A DNA stretch of 64,000 nt from Massariosphaeria phaeospora (Eukaryota > Ascomycota > Dothideomycetes > Pleosporales): contig JAADJZ010000016.1 of the NCBI GenBank assembly GCA_011032825.1, positions 248,001 through 312,000 of the forward strand, in the 5' to 3' direction. Below the pieces are notes generated by a model. The model was not told the origin of the DNA, did no database searches, and worked only from the letters and a program-made list of their open reading frames with translations. How positions within the stretch are numbered: position 1 is the stretch's first letter; every line of letters starts with the position of its first letter. Shown here in pieces: positions 11,493 through 22,939 of this stretch. Both the position numbers and the translations under genes were made by a program.

Positions 11493-14400
11493 TCATATCC
11501 GTCGAGGGCGCTTTTCAGCTCCCAACTCAATCGCCGTGCGGCTGTTCAGCATCTGGGCTTCGGTGCCGGCAGGCGGAGGGTGCTTCTGGATGTATTCTTG
11601 CCGTATGCGCACCGCATTTGTGTCCCAGGTAGCCACGCGCTCTTTGTATGTCGCGGCATTTGCCGCAGCATCTTCTTTTGCGTTCTGTGTTTGGTTCACA
11701 TACGGTTGCCTTACTGCTGCGCTTGCAGTCCGCCACTTGAGGCCAATTGCCGTGCGGATCTCCGTCTTGGAAGCCTTCGCCTCCGCGCCGCCCGTTGCAG
11801 TCCTACGCGCCTCGTCGCATTCTTTCTTGCAGATGTACCATTGATCCTTCGTGAAGAGCAGAAAAGGGTTTATTCCCGCTCGTCCAGGCTTGATTGGCCG
11901 TTCGCCAATCTCATTCAGGATTGCTCCAATGATCGAGGCTTCGTAGTCCTCGTCAGGCATAATGTCACTGTCTTGCTGTATTGGTACTGTGTCAGTCTTG
12001 CGTTTAGGCGTTGGGTTAAAGCTTGGAACAGGAATATCGACCTTCGCCTTCTTTTCCACCAACGGGCTTGGGATTTCGATGGGTCCTATCATCGTCTGCA
12101 CAACTTCTGCCGCAACACGAAGGCCCGACAGATAGGCACCGTGGACAGTCGCCGGATGAGTTCCGCACGTAGCTTCTCCCGCGAAATGTAATGACCCATG
12201 CGGACGAGCCATAACATCATAATCTCCAGCTTGCGTCTTAGGACCAACGTATGAATAACTGCCACGAGCAAAAGGATCTTTGCTCCATCTCGTCACGATT
12301 GCTTCCGAAGGAAGAGGAACCATGTTTGGCGCAAACATCTCATCTAACCGGTCTGTGACCTCATGGATGAGATGGTCATCGGTGCTTGTCTCAGCATAAT
12401 GAGCCGCCTCGCCCGCCATGAGTGCGACGAGGGTCGGTTTGCCGCTGGTTTTGATGCAATTCCAGAAGAGGTAGAACCGGCCCCTCCGAGCAGAATAGTC
12501 GTCCGGGTTTAAGCTCGCTTGGTGCTCTGCCTCGTTCAATAACCCAAACATGTCTCGATCCGGCTCCCAGAACGCTTCTTCATAGACGAGTATCACCTGG
12601 CATGTTGTTAATAAACGTAAACCTGTTACATTTGTTATACCATACCTTGTTCAGAAGGCCGAATCCCATGCGCTCAATAACACTCTGCTTCCAGTCCGGG
12701 AGCGGAGGCTGGAATGTGATCGATCCTGATTTCAGAACGCCCAAGGGCGTAGTTATGACGAGCTGGTCTGCCTCAAACACTTCCCCGCTGTTGCATTCAA
12801 CTTTAACAGCCTTTCCGAAGCCACGGCTCTCGTCTTTGTGATGTATAGCTCGGACGACAGAATTGAAACGCACGTCGAGTTTACCAGGACATTGCCATAG
12901 CCCTCGCGGGACTTGTTGGTAACCACCTATTATCTCAGTATGCTCGCCTTCAAACTCGTTACCGATATCCTGGTCCCAGCCACTGAGGCTGAGCTGATTG
13001 ACGCTTGCCGCATTGGCATATTCAAGATTTGCATGGTGCCAGCTCAGAAGTCGCAAGTCTCTAGGCTTCATCTCGATGAGATTTTGATACTGCTTGATGC
13101 CATCGTCCATCGTTTGTCCTAGAGTAGGGTACTCAAGTGACTTGGTGATCGGATCTAGGTCTAATGATTGTCCAGTCGGTGCGCCGGGTCTTAAACGCCA
13201 GCCCATATTTTGAACGGCCTCCGCCGCTGAGATGTTTGGGTTGAAACCGGCACTAAGTTGATAAGCCCGTCCAGCCAGTTTTTCCACTCCGGTCGACGGC
13301 TTCTCCTCCGTTGTCGATGCCGGAGTCTTCGCGTTCGCAGGCAGCGGAGTGGGTGAATTCTCAAGGGTTGCAATGGTGGCTCCAGGAGTATCGCTCGGGT
13401 CTCGTCCAAAGAGAATGAGGTTCCGGTCGCCTTCGACTGTTCTCTGTGCCGTAGGTTTATGCCGATAGACGCTTGCACGTTCTAAAACATCGTTGTACAG
13501 CTTCTCCACAAGCAAATCTTGACTTCGTTCAACGATTGTACCGTCATAGTCGTAGAGTATAGTGTTGTCTCGAAGACCATGGTACGGGATGCCGAGCTGT
13601 CCTCGAATGATCGCATTTAGAGGATTTCCGTGTTCAAATCCCGTGACTATCTGTGCACCCATTTCAGCGGTACAACGATGTCCAGCAGGAAGGTTAGAGC
13701 CAGTCTGGTCTCGCAATGGATGCGAATACACCCGGCCACCAACCCGAGGTCGAGCTTCAAGCACAATAACTTTCGGCGGTTGCTCCCCAGTGGTCGTCCA
13801 GTGGTCACTCAATTGTGTAAACAAGCCTTCCAGATGTCTCGCGCACCCAAGGCCTGCCATACCAGCCCCGATCACTATTACTGTCCGCCGGCCATTGTTC
13901 TTTGCCTTCGATCGTGGTGGCGCACTCGTAGTATTGGGAACGTGAACGCAGCCAAAGTTGATATAACCGTTTCTCAACAGCCAAAAGTAGGCGACTTGGG
14001 CAAGGTTGAAATGTCGTTTCTCTCGAGCACACCCAGCGGCTTCTTCTATCGTCACAACAAGTAGCGGATTCCGTGTCCACAACCTCAGAATCGCGTTCCT
14101 GATATTCAAGTATATCGTAACCTGAGCTTGCGTGATGTGGTCTCGCAACAATCTGTACTCCCCAGGATGCAACGCGAAAGGGTTGAGACGCGAGCTTTCA
14201 GCTGCCAGGATACACTGTCTGGCAAACTCTGACCATGAAAGAGCGGCTGGTATGGACGAGTTGGCTTTGAACTCAGACACTTTGTGATTGCTGGTCACCA
14301 CGCGATGCGCGTTGGAAGATTCTTGAGAGTGAGTGCGTTCGGGGATCAACGAGGTTTTTGATCCGCCGTTGCGATTATCGACGCTTTGTGCCATAGGTAA

Positions 14401-14949
14401 TTCTGTGTTTGATGCGCCGTTGAGGTTATCGACGCTTTGTGCTATCGGGAAATCGGTGTTCGATGGGTTGGTGTTGGCATTTGGTGGCGCAATCGGTTGC
14501 ACTGGGGTGGTCCCGTGGGTAGTATGAAAGGTTGGGGCAGTAGAATTCATATGAATAGCCGCGTTGTAGTAGTGTCCGTTCGGAGGGCCATTCACTCGTG
14601 AGTTCCGTAGGGGATGAGGGTAATATAGTGGGGAAGGCGCGTGACTGCGCTCATAACCATTCATATGTCCACTAGAGGCTGACCCATCTCGCTCGTCCCT
14701 ACCGCTAATATAACCCCCGTATGGCTCCGACAAGTCGTGAGCGTTGGACGATGATGTAGTGGATTCACTGTAATGCCCATATATCAAGCTGTTGAGCCCA
14801 GTTATCGGGACCGTGCCGGGGGCTTGGCCCTTCAAATGTACGCTCTCGTGAGACATCGGCATCGAGAGGAGGTCATTGTGAGCGTGCTCGAAGAGAAACG
14901 TATCTTGATCGAGCGCATCGTCGGGGCTGGCCGCAAAGGTTGAGAACAT
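11493..14949 (-). CDS. LSD1: LSD1/KDM1-like histone demethylase with C-terminal HMG box
   Basis: Two exons, complement of 11493-12596 and 12646-14949, join in phase across a 49-bp intron (GTATGG...CCAG) to give 1135 residues. After a Ser/Asn/Pro-rich N terminus of about 230 residues comes a SWIRM domain (about 235-350), then the FAD Rossmann motif VIVIGAGMAGLGCARHLEG, the amine-oxidase fold through GFGLLNKVILVYEEAFWEP, and the closing FAD segment (HFAGEATCGTHPATVHGAYLSG). A C-terminal HMG-box-like region near 1000-1090 (INPFLLFTKDQW, IGLKWRTAS) follows. SWIRM plus amine oxidase plus HMG box is the layout of filamentous-fungal LSD1 homologues such as HdmA. LSD1 enzymes remove methyl groups from histone lysines with FAD as cofactor. 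The TOWER insertion of animal LSD1 is not evident. Confidence 0.93.
14357..14460 (-). repeat. In-gene 51-bp tandem duplication in the LSD1-like N terminus
   Basis: Two copies of a 17-residue unit of the type NT(D/E)-x-P-x-AQSVDN-x-NG-x-S are adjacent. The shared core acgctttgtg occurs at 14381 and 14432 on the plus strand. Confidence 0.8.
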
Positions 14950-16443
14950 GTCGGGTAGAGAACGGCATGAGCCACCAGAGAGTAAGCTGGAAATAGTGCC
15001 TAGGAATTTTCACCGAACCATTCGCTTCGCCCTGGAGGGATGAGCTAGAAGGAGAGCAGCTAGTGCATGTATAGGAAGCATGGGCGATTCCGTTCTTTGC
15101 GAGCTGATGTCGTGGTGTGCAAACAATTGGCTGCCCCTCAGGAAATGATCGAGGTGAGGTTGAAAAGCCTGGGCCACGGGTTTTTTAGGGTTAGCGTTCA
15201 AAGCGACCCCTGTTCCTTTCCAACCTCCGGTCTTCCACCACCTCCCGGCGCTCCAGCTTATCATCCAACACATCTGCAATTATTATATCCACGATAATTG
15301 CAGCAGGCGACATATCACCCCTGGCTTATATACGCTGCTTCGGCGTGACCTGAGCAGGTCGAAATTTTTCCGCTCTTCATAGTAATGTCAAGACCGCGTG
15401 AGTAATCTGCTACAGTGAATTCTCATCGTGCGCTCTAGATGCATGCGATATGACCCTGGCTAATTCCCTACACAGCAAATTACGCAACACACTGGAGCCA
15501 TGGAAACAGTTACAACCAGTTCCGTGCGCCAGGTTGTTGTCTAATACAGGAACTCCTAGCTCCCTACTCGATCACACACGTAGCTCATTGTAAGTTTGGG
15601 TTTATATAGCTGCACGGTCCTGGCATCTTTCAGGTATGTTGAAACGCTTCCTACCGCCACAAGCCAATATCGTTGGTTTTTCGCAATTCTTTTCCAAGTT
15701 GTAAATGACTAACATATGCATAGTTTCCACAACGCATAGGTCATCTCTGTGATAGTCTAACGTCGCATTATCCGCGCCATCACGAACCAGACACCCTACC
15801 GTCCGTATAACGATAATGAATTTTGGCACTACGACAGCTTAGACATGAGGCTGCTAATGCGGAACACATTTGGTGGATGGGCCGATGATGACACCAAGGC
15901 CCTTGTACACCTTCGCTTCATCGTACAGAAGGGTTTCAGCGATGCCACGGACACTCATAGTGTATCACGGAAACGCAGACTACGTCATAATAGGTAAGGC
16001 AGCGGGGATAACTGGCCATAGCCCAGAAGTGCTCTCGATACAAAGGACAATGATGCAGGGAAGGTTATGGGCATGTGTGCTTCAACTCTAATGAGCTGAG
16101 AATAGTATGTCGGCGGTGTAGAGTCTAATCATCCGGGATACTTCCATTGCGTGAGGGCTAGGAAAGACTCGGGGAAGGGTGTCAGTAGCAGTGTGCCTGA
16201 GATAACAAAATTGCTTCACTTCATTTTAGCTGAATCACTATTATCATAAGTACTTGAGCTGCACTCTCAGAAGGGACGGCCAGCGAGGCGGCCCCGGGGT
16301 GATCTGCTGGTCACGTGATATTGGCGGGTGGCCCGCGCGCAACTAGGTTGCCCAGGGCTGAATCTTGGAATTCGGCGTTACCAGATCAACGATGATGTCT
16401 CCACCAAACCCAACAACAACAAGGCCTGTTCGCCTAACCGACG
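14950..16443. promoter_or_regulatory. Divergent intergenic region, LSD1 / LCL3
   Basis: 1.5 kb between two divergent starts. Short open frames near 15600-15830 (-) and 15870-16090 (+) carry no recognisable motifs. No RNA gene was found by eye. Confidence 0.5.
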
Positions 16444-17335
16444 ATGCGATGGCCTTGGACAGGCGCCGACGATGATGAGCAGAGCGACAGGCTTGCGTCA
16501 GGGCCCAAATCGATACGCACGACGGATTGGGCGCACGCTCTGACTGAGCCTCGCACGCTCATCCCTTCAGTCGCGTTGACCATAACCACGATTGCTGGAG
16601 TGCGTCTCTATAAATCATACCTACGGCGCATACCAAACGTAAATCACATTAAGCCTGGGTACTTTCGTCGGCGCAGTCTGTTTGGGCGAGTCACGAGTGT
16701 CGGAGATGCAGATAACTTCAGGATCTTCCACATTCCGGGAGGAAGATTAGCTGGATGGGGTTGGCTACCATGGAAGAGTATTCCAACGACAAGAGATGGG
16801 TTGGCGAAGAACACAGTGAGTTTTTCTCGGCCAAGACCTCCTGTCGTAAGTATCTTCCGTGAATGACAGTCGCTCACGCCGTCCACAGATACATGTACGG
16901 ATCGCTGGTGTCGATGCACCGGAACTTGCACACTGGGGAAGAGAAGCGCAGCCTCATTCAAAGGAAGCCCTTGATTGGCTCACCAACTACATTCTCAACA
17001 AACACGTTCGGGTGTACATTTACAAGCGGGACCAGTATGACCGAGTAGTTGCTCAGGTCTTCGTGAGGAAATGGCTTCTCAAAAAAGATGTTGGGTTGGA
17101 AATGCTGAAGACCGGTTTAGCAGCAGTCTACGAGGCAAAGACTGGCTCGGAATTTGGAGATTTTGAGCAACGATATCGCGATGCTGAGAAGAAGGCCAAA
17201 GAGCAGCAGGTTGGCATGTGGGCGAAGCCGACCCTACTAGGGCGATTGCGCGGAGAAAGCACGAACAGCGCAGAGAGTCCCAGAGAATACAAGAACCGGC
17301 ACACAGCAGCAGACAAGCAGAAGAAAGCATCATGA
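16444..17335 (+). CDS. LCL3: Lcl3-type membrane nuclease (SNase fold)
   Basis: Exons 16444-16815 and 16889-17335 join in phase 0 to 272 residues. The protein starts MRWPWTG, as fungal Lcl3 proteins do, and has one hydrophobic segment near 38-58 ([18 protein letters not shown]) followed by a staphylococcal-nuclease fold. The join rebuilds [18 protein letters not shown], which carries the catalytic Arg and Asp of the SNase site. DQYDRVVAQ, with the second catalytic Arg, follows. The C-terminal part is Lys/Glu-rich. Length and single N-terminal anchor agree with the family, which is placed in the mitochondrial or endomembrane fraction in yeast. It shares a divergent region with the LSD1-like gene. 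Confidence 0.92.
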
Positions 17336-18046
17336 AGGGATGTTTGCACCAGGTGGGAGATCTGATTTGGCATGAAGCATTCGGGCTTGATTGGCCCTGG
17401 GAGTTGGGAGCATATGCGCCGGTGTAGGAATTTTTGCAAGCACCTTGTGATGCTGCAAAGACCTAGGGTAGTTCCCCGCGCTGCGGCGCCGAGTGATGCA
17501 ATGCCATGCAGCGCCACTATCGCGTACAAGCAATAATCTTCGAAAAGTTCTTGCCAGACCACGTTCGCTGCCGATCTCCAATGGCAGCAAACCTGTACCT
17601 CTGCAGAGATTTCCGTTGAGCGCAAAGCTCTCTTCAACAGCGCTTGCCGTGCTTTTGGAATTGATTCTCGAATCAGTCTTGTGGTCCGGCTGGCTGTGAT
17701 CCTTTCTTTGAACTAGAGAACAGCTTTGGTCGCAGTCGTTTTCTGCCGTCTCTCTCACCGCCCGGTCTTATCAGTCCTCTGCGGGATCGGCTGCAACGTG
17801 ATTGGCGCGCCAGCGAATCGTCGAATTTTTGGCTTTGGGCCCGCAGCTCACCACCGTCCCCGCAACATATCGAATATTTTCTTGTCGAGAGCCCTCACAC
17901 GCGGCACTGCTGAGCAGACGCTCCAGCAGCATCCAATTGCGCCCACCAACCCCCGAGAATCGCCTTGGTTGCACTCGACGCTTCGGTCTCCTCTGCGGGG
18001 TGTCAATAGAGCTTCAAAGCTCTCCGCTTTCGCCTGACCGCCTAAG
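17336..18046. promoter_or_regulatory. Intergenic region upstream of the CPSase gene
   Basis: About 700 bp with no gene I can support. It should contain the 3' UTR of LCL3 and the promoter and 5' UTR of the carbamoyl-phosphate synthase gene. Confidence 0.5.
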
Positions 18047-21000
18047 ATGGCTCTCTGCGGGCGTCTGGCACGTCGCGCGCCAACACTTCCAGCAAACTTT
18101 CGCACCATAAATACCTCGATCACAAGTCGAACCTTCACTTCCCGAGCTTCAAGGCCACTTCTCTCTTTGCGGACGCACCATGAGTCATCCGCAGTCCACC
18201 GACAACTACGAGCTTTCACAAAGGTCTCGGCAAATTGGGACAAGACTCAGGAAGCACCTAGTGCCAAAGCATACCTCGAAAGCGGTATAATAGCTGGAGC
18301 TCGCGACCTGGTCGACGTGAAAAAGGTTCTGGTTATTGGCAGCGGTGGTCTCAGTATCGGTCAAGCTGGAGAGTTCGACTACTCCGGTACAGATGCCCGA
18401 GTACACCAACCACGCAAACTCCATGAATACTAACGTCCTGATTAGGTTCGCAAGCGCTAAAAGCCCTGAAGGAGGCTGGCGTTCACTCGGTCCTTATCAA
18501 CCCCAATATCGCTACCATCCAAACATCGCACGTGCTCGCTGACGAGATCTACTATCTTCCGGTGACCCCCGAATACGTCGAATATGTGATCCAGAAAGAG
18601 AAGCCGGATGGCATCTTCCTCAGTTTCGGTGGTCAGACGGCTCTGAACCTTGGTGTGAACATGAACAAAATGGGCATATTCGATAAATACGGTGTGAAGG
18701 TGCTGGGAACCAGCATCAAGACTCTGGAGACTAGCGAAGATCGCGACTTGTTTGCCCGAGCATTGAAAGAGATCGAAATTCCCATCGCCGAATCCATTGC
18801 TGTCTCTTCCGTCGACGACGCTCTTGACGCGGCAGAGAAAATCGGATATCCTATCATCGTGCGTGCTGCGTACGCACTGGGTGGGCTCGGATCTGGTTTT
18901 GCAAACGACCCGGAAGAGCTTAGAAATTTATCCTCTAGGTCACTGTCGTTATCCCCCCAGATCCTTGTTGAGAAATCACTGAAGGGCTGGAAAGAAGCCG
19001 AGTATGAGGTTGTGCGTGATGCAAGCGACAACTGCATCACGGTCTGCAACATGGAGAACTTCGACCCTCTCGGGGTACACACTGGTGACAGTATCGTTGT
19101 GTCACCCAGTCAGACGTTCAGCGACGAGGAATACCACATGCTTCGATCCGCGTCGATAAAGATTGTCCGGCATTTAGGGGTTGTCGGAGAGTGCAACGTA
19201 CAGTATGCTCTGCAACCGGATGGGCTGGACTATAGGGTTATCGAAGTCAATGCTCGTCTGTCAAGGTCTTCTGCTCTGGCGTCTAAAGCTACCGGATATC
19301 CCTTAGCGTACACTGCTGCAAAAATCGGTCTCGGCCACACATTGCCTGAACTGCCAAACGCTGTCACCAAGACCACAACGGCCAACTTCGAGCCGAGTTT
19401 GGATTACATTGTCACTAAGATGCCCCGATGGGATCTTAGCAAGTTCCAGAACGTGAAGCGGGACATCGGTAGCTCCATGAAATCTGTCGGCGAGGTAATG
19501 GCAATCGGGCGCACTTTCGAGGAGTCTTTCCAGAAGGCCTGCCGCCAAGTCGATCCCAAGTTCCTAGGCTTCCAAGGCGACAAATTCGACGACCTTGACG
19601 ATACGCTAAAGAACCCCACCGACCGCCGATGGCTCGCTGTCGGCCAGGCTATGTTCCACGAGGGATACTCTGTTGACAAAGTGCATGACCTGACAAATAT
19701 CGACAAGTGGTTCCTGTACAAGCTCCAGAATATCGTCGACTTGACGCACGAGCTCGAGGATATCGGCAGTCTTTTCGGTCTGAAGAAAGATGTGATTCTA
19801 CAGGCTAAGAAACTTGGGTTCTCGGACTTGCAAATCGCGAAGGCTGTCAACAGCACCGAAGATGAAGTCCGCGCCCGCAGGAAGAGCTTTGGAATCCGGC
19901 CGTGGGTCAAGAAGATCGATACACTTGCTGCTGAGTTCCCCGCTGATACTAACTATCTTTACACGACCTACAATGCTTCCTCTCACGATGTTACCTTCGA
20001 CGACCATGGTATCCTTGTCCTAGGGAGTGGTGTATACCGCATCGGTAGCTCCGTGGAATTTGATTGGTGTGCTGTCAATGCTACGCTCTCTCTTAGCAAG
20101 CTTGGAAAGAAGACTGTCATGATTAATTGTAAGCTCAATCTTTCCTATCCCTATTATCACATCTGTTACTCCCGTCATATGCAAATCGACAGAGGGGTAA
20201 GAGCGGTGGGGTGGTAGGTACTTGTTTCGGCAGGTTGGCTGGAGCTTGAACCAAAACCTTCCTACTCTAGCTACGAGGGCCTCACTGCGCAACACCTCAT
20301 TACACACAACACAACCAAAACAACTGAAACCCCTCCGCAAGCACAAGGAGGCGAGCGATCCGTTCAAAGCCGCCTCTGTGATCTCGAGTTCTACGACCAG
20401 AGCATCCCCAAACTGCCGCTAAAGGAGACTTTTCTTTTCTTTTCTTTTCTTTTTTTTACTTGTCTTCAACTTTTTCAGAAGCCTCTACTGACAGCCTAAA
20501 ATACAACCCTGAAACCTATTCGACCGATTTCGACGTTGCCGACAAACTCTACTTTGAAGAGCTTAGTTACGAACGTGTGATGGACATCTACGAATTGGAA
20601 ACCGCAAGTGGAGTTGTGGTATCAGTGGGAGGTCAGCTTCCACAGAACATGGCTTTGAAGCTTCAAGAGTCTGGCAAAGCCAAGGTGCTTGGAACTGATC
20701 CTGAAGATATCGACAAGGCTGAAGACCGCCACAAGTTTTCTTCTATCCTGGACTCCATTGGCGTTGACCAACCTGCGTGGAAGGAACTCACGTCATTCGA
20801 AGAAGCGCAGAAATTTGCCCGTTCGGTGAGCTACCCCGTACTTGTCCGCCCGTCTTATGTTCTCTCTGGTGCTGCCATGACTGTTATCCGTAGCGAGGAT
20901 GAGCTCAAGGATAAACTCACCGCGGCCTCGGAAGTTTCCCCTGATCACCCTGTGGTTATCACGCAGTTCATTGAAGGTGCTCAAGAAATCGACTGCGATG

Positions 21001-22031
21001 CTGTAGCATCGAGTGGAAAGCTGCTGGTACATGCCGTCAGTGAGCACGTCGAAAACGCTGGTGTTCATTCCGGAGACGCAACACTGGTTCTGCCACCCAA
21101 CAGCCTTGACGAGAGTATTAAAGCTCGTGTCAAAGAGATCGCCGAAAAGGTGGCCGAAGCCTGGAAGATCACTGGTCCCTTCAACATGCAAATCATCAAG
21201 CAAGATGTCGAAGGCGCCGAGCCCAACCTTAAGGTCATCGAATGCAACCTCCGTGCCTCTCGCTCGTTCCCCTTTGTTAGCAAAGTGCTCGGCACAAACT
21301 TCATCGACGTAGCCACCAAGGCCCTCGTTGGCCGCGAGGTCCCAGAACCCGTCGACTTAATGGCTGAGAAGCGTGACTATCTCGCCACTAAGGTCCCGCA
21401 ATTTTCGTGGACTAGATTGGCTGGCGCAGACCCGTATCTCGGTGTCGAGATGGCTTCTACCGGTGAAATGGCCTGTTTCGGCAAGAATCTGGTAGAGGCA
21501 TATTGGACTTCCATGCAATCAACAATGAACTTCCGCCTTCCCGTCCCCGGAGAGGGGCTCCTGTTTGGCGGTGAACCGACATCCGATGCGCTCGTCCAGA
21601 TCGCTAAATACGTCCACCCGCTCGGCTACAAATTCTTTGCTGCCAACAAGGACATCAAGACCTTACTAGAGAGCAAAGCCGACGGTGTCTCGGTCGAAGT
21701 CATCGAGTTCCCCGTAAAAGACAAGCGTGCCTTGAGGGAAGTGTTTGCGAAATATGATATCCGCGGAGTCTTCAACTTGGCCAAGAGCAGGGCGAGTTCG
21801 TTGGTGGACGAGGATTACGTGATGCGAAGGAACGCAGTCGACTTTGGTGTGCCGCTGTTCATGGAGCCCAAGGTGAGCACTAGTTGAGACCCTCATTGAA
21901 AACAGATGCTGACAATACGACAGACCGCCGTCCTCTTCGCCCAGTGCATGAGCGAGAAGCTGCCCAAGAAAGAGGGCATCCCAAGCGAAGTCCGATCGTG
22001 GAGCGACTTCGTCGGAGGCCGCACTATATAA
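18047..22031 (+). CDS. CPA2: Carbamoyl-phosphate synthase, arginine-specific large subunit (mitochondrial)
   Basis: Exons 18047-18386, 18446-20128, 20482-21872 and 21924-22031 give 1173 residues. The N terminus is Arg/Ser/Thr-rich and free of acidic residues for about 50 residues, as in a mitochondrial presequence. Two ATP-grasp halves follow: the first with [32 protein letters not shown] and [10 protein letters not shown]; the second with [15 protein letters not shown] and ECNLRASRS. The C terminus is the MGS-like domain, ending FVGGRTI. The enzyme makes carbamoyl phosphate from bicarbonate, ATP and glutamine-derived ammonia with a separate small subunit; there is no fused glutaminase or ATCase, so this is the arginine-pathway form (Neurospora arg-3 type). 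Intron 2 is abnormal: 353 bp, and the only in-frame acceptor (AAG at 20479-20481) adds seven residues (675-681) just before the conserved YNPET motif. Confidence 0.93.
20429..20459 (+). repeat. TTTTC repeat in CPSase intron 2
   Basis: Several TTTTC units followed by a T run lie just upstream of the 3' splice region of the long second intron. They form an extended polypyrimidine tract. Confidence 0.8.
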
Positions 22032-22939
22032 GAATGAGGAAACAAGGCAGACCCCTCTAGACAAGCCGAGATAAGACTGACATAAATCAACATCTCATAA
22101 CACATCTGCACAGTGGGAACATACACGCCACAAAACAAGAAGAGCGCGATACCCCTACACGGCTATGGCGAAATCAACACGGAGCTAAAGAGAGACACGG
22201 GAATCCGGGGGCGAAACTGACAATCGTATTTTGTGTATATAGCTTGTGTGGAGGGAGAGGAGGTTTAACGTCGATCTGATGTGGTGGGAGTTATTTTGGT
22301 TCCTGCTTCGAAATCGAAATCGACATCTTTTGCACGTCCATCTCGCTCGCTCTCTGTGTAGACTGGCTGATGTTTGCAAAATGACACTACACTTCACTTA
22401 TCAATTCAGGTTTATATTCGCATCATCGTTATTGACTCTGAACAGGGTATTGCCCAAACCAGTGTGCCACATATTGCAAAGGCCCCAATCCCAATCCTCG
22501 TAAACGAATGCTGATATATCATCATATATACATTGAACCACCGCACTGATTTGGAAATTACTCGCTACGCTCCAAACGGTTGCGTTACACTTTGCTAGCT
22601 TCACGTTCTAACAGTGTCCTAGGAAGTCCAAAATACACGCTAAGACCCTGTGTACAAACAGTAATTCGTTCATACGTTATGTGGTAACTGCCAAGTTCGA
22701 TATATAGCGGTATATATGTAACAAGGCAATGCAAAAGTTCCATCTCGCCTGCCTGTAGATGATGCACATCCGGCCGGCTATGCTTCCTATGCAAAAAAAG
22801 AAGAAGAAAACAGACGCTCGCACGAACGTATATAAGAACTCGCGAAAAGAATGCGCACATGGGTATGGGTATCCGCCTATACAAAAAACAACCCGACGCC
22901 TCATCCATCCGTTCTCCCAACTCAACCGTCAAAACCACC
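22032..22939. other. Convergent intergenic region, CPSase / SCM3
   Basis: 900 bp between two 3' ends. It is AT-richer than the flanking coding sequence, with short purine runs near 22795-22815 and no supported gene. It is presumed to be the two 3' UTRs. Confidence 0.6.
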
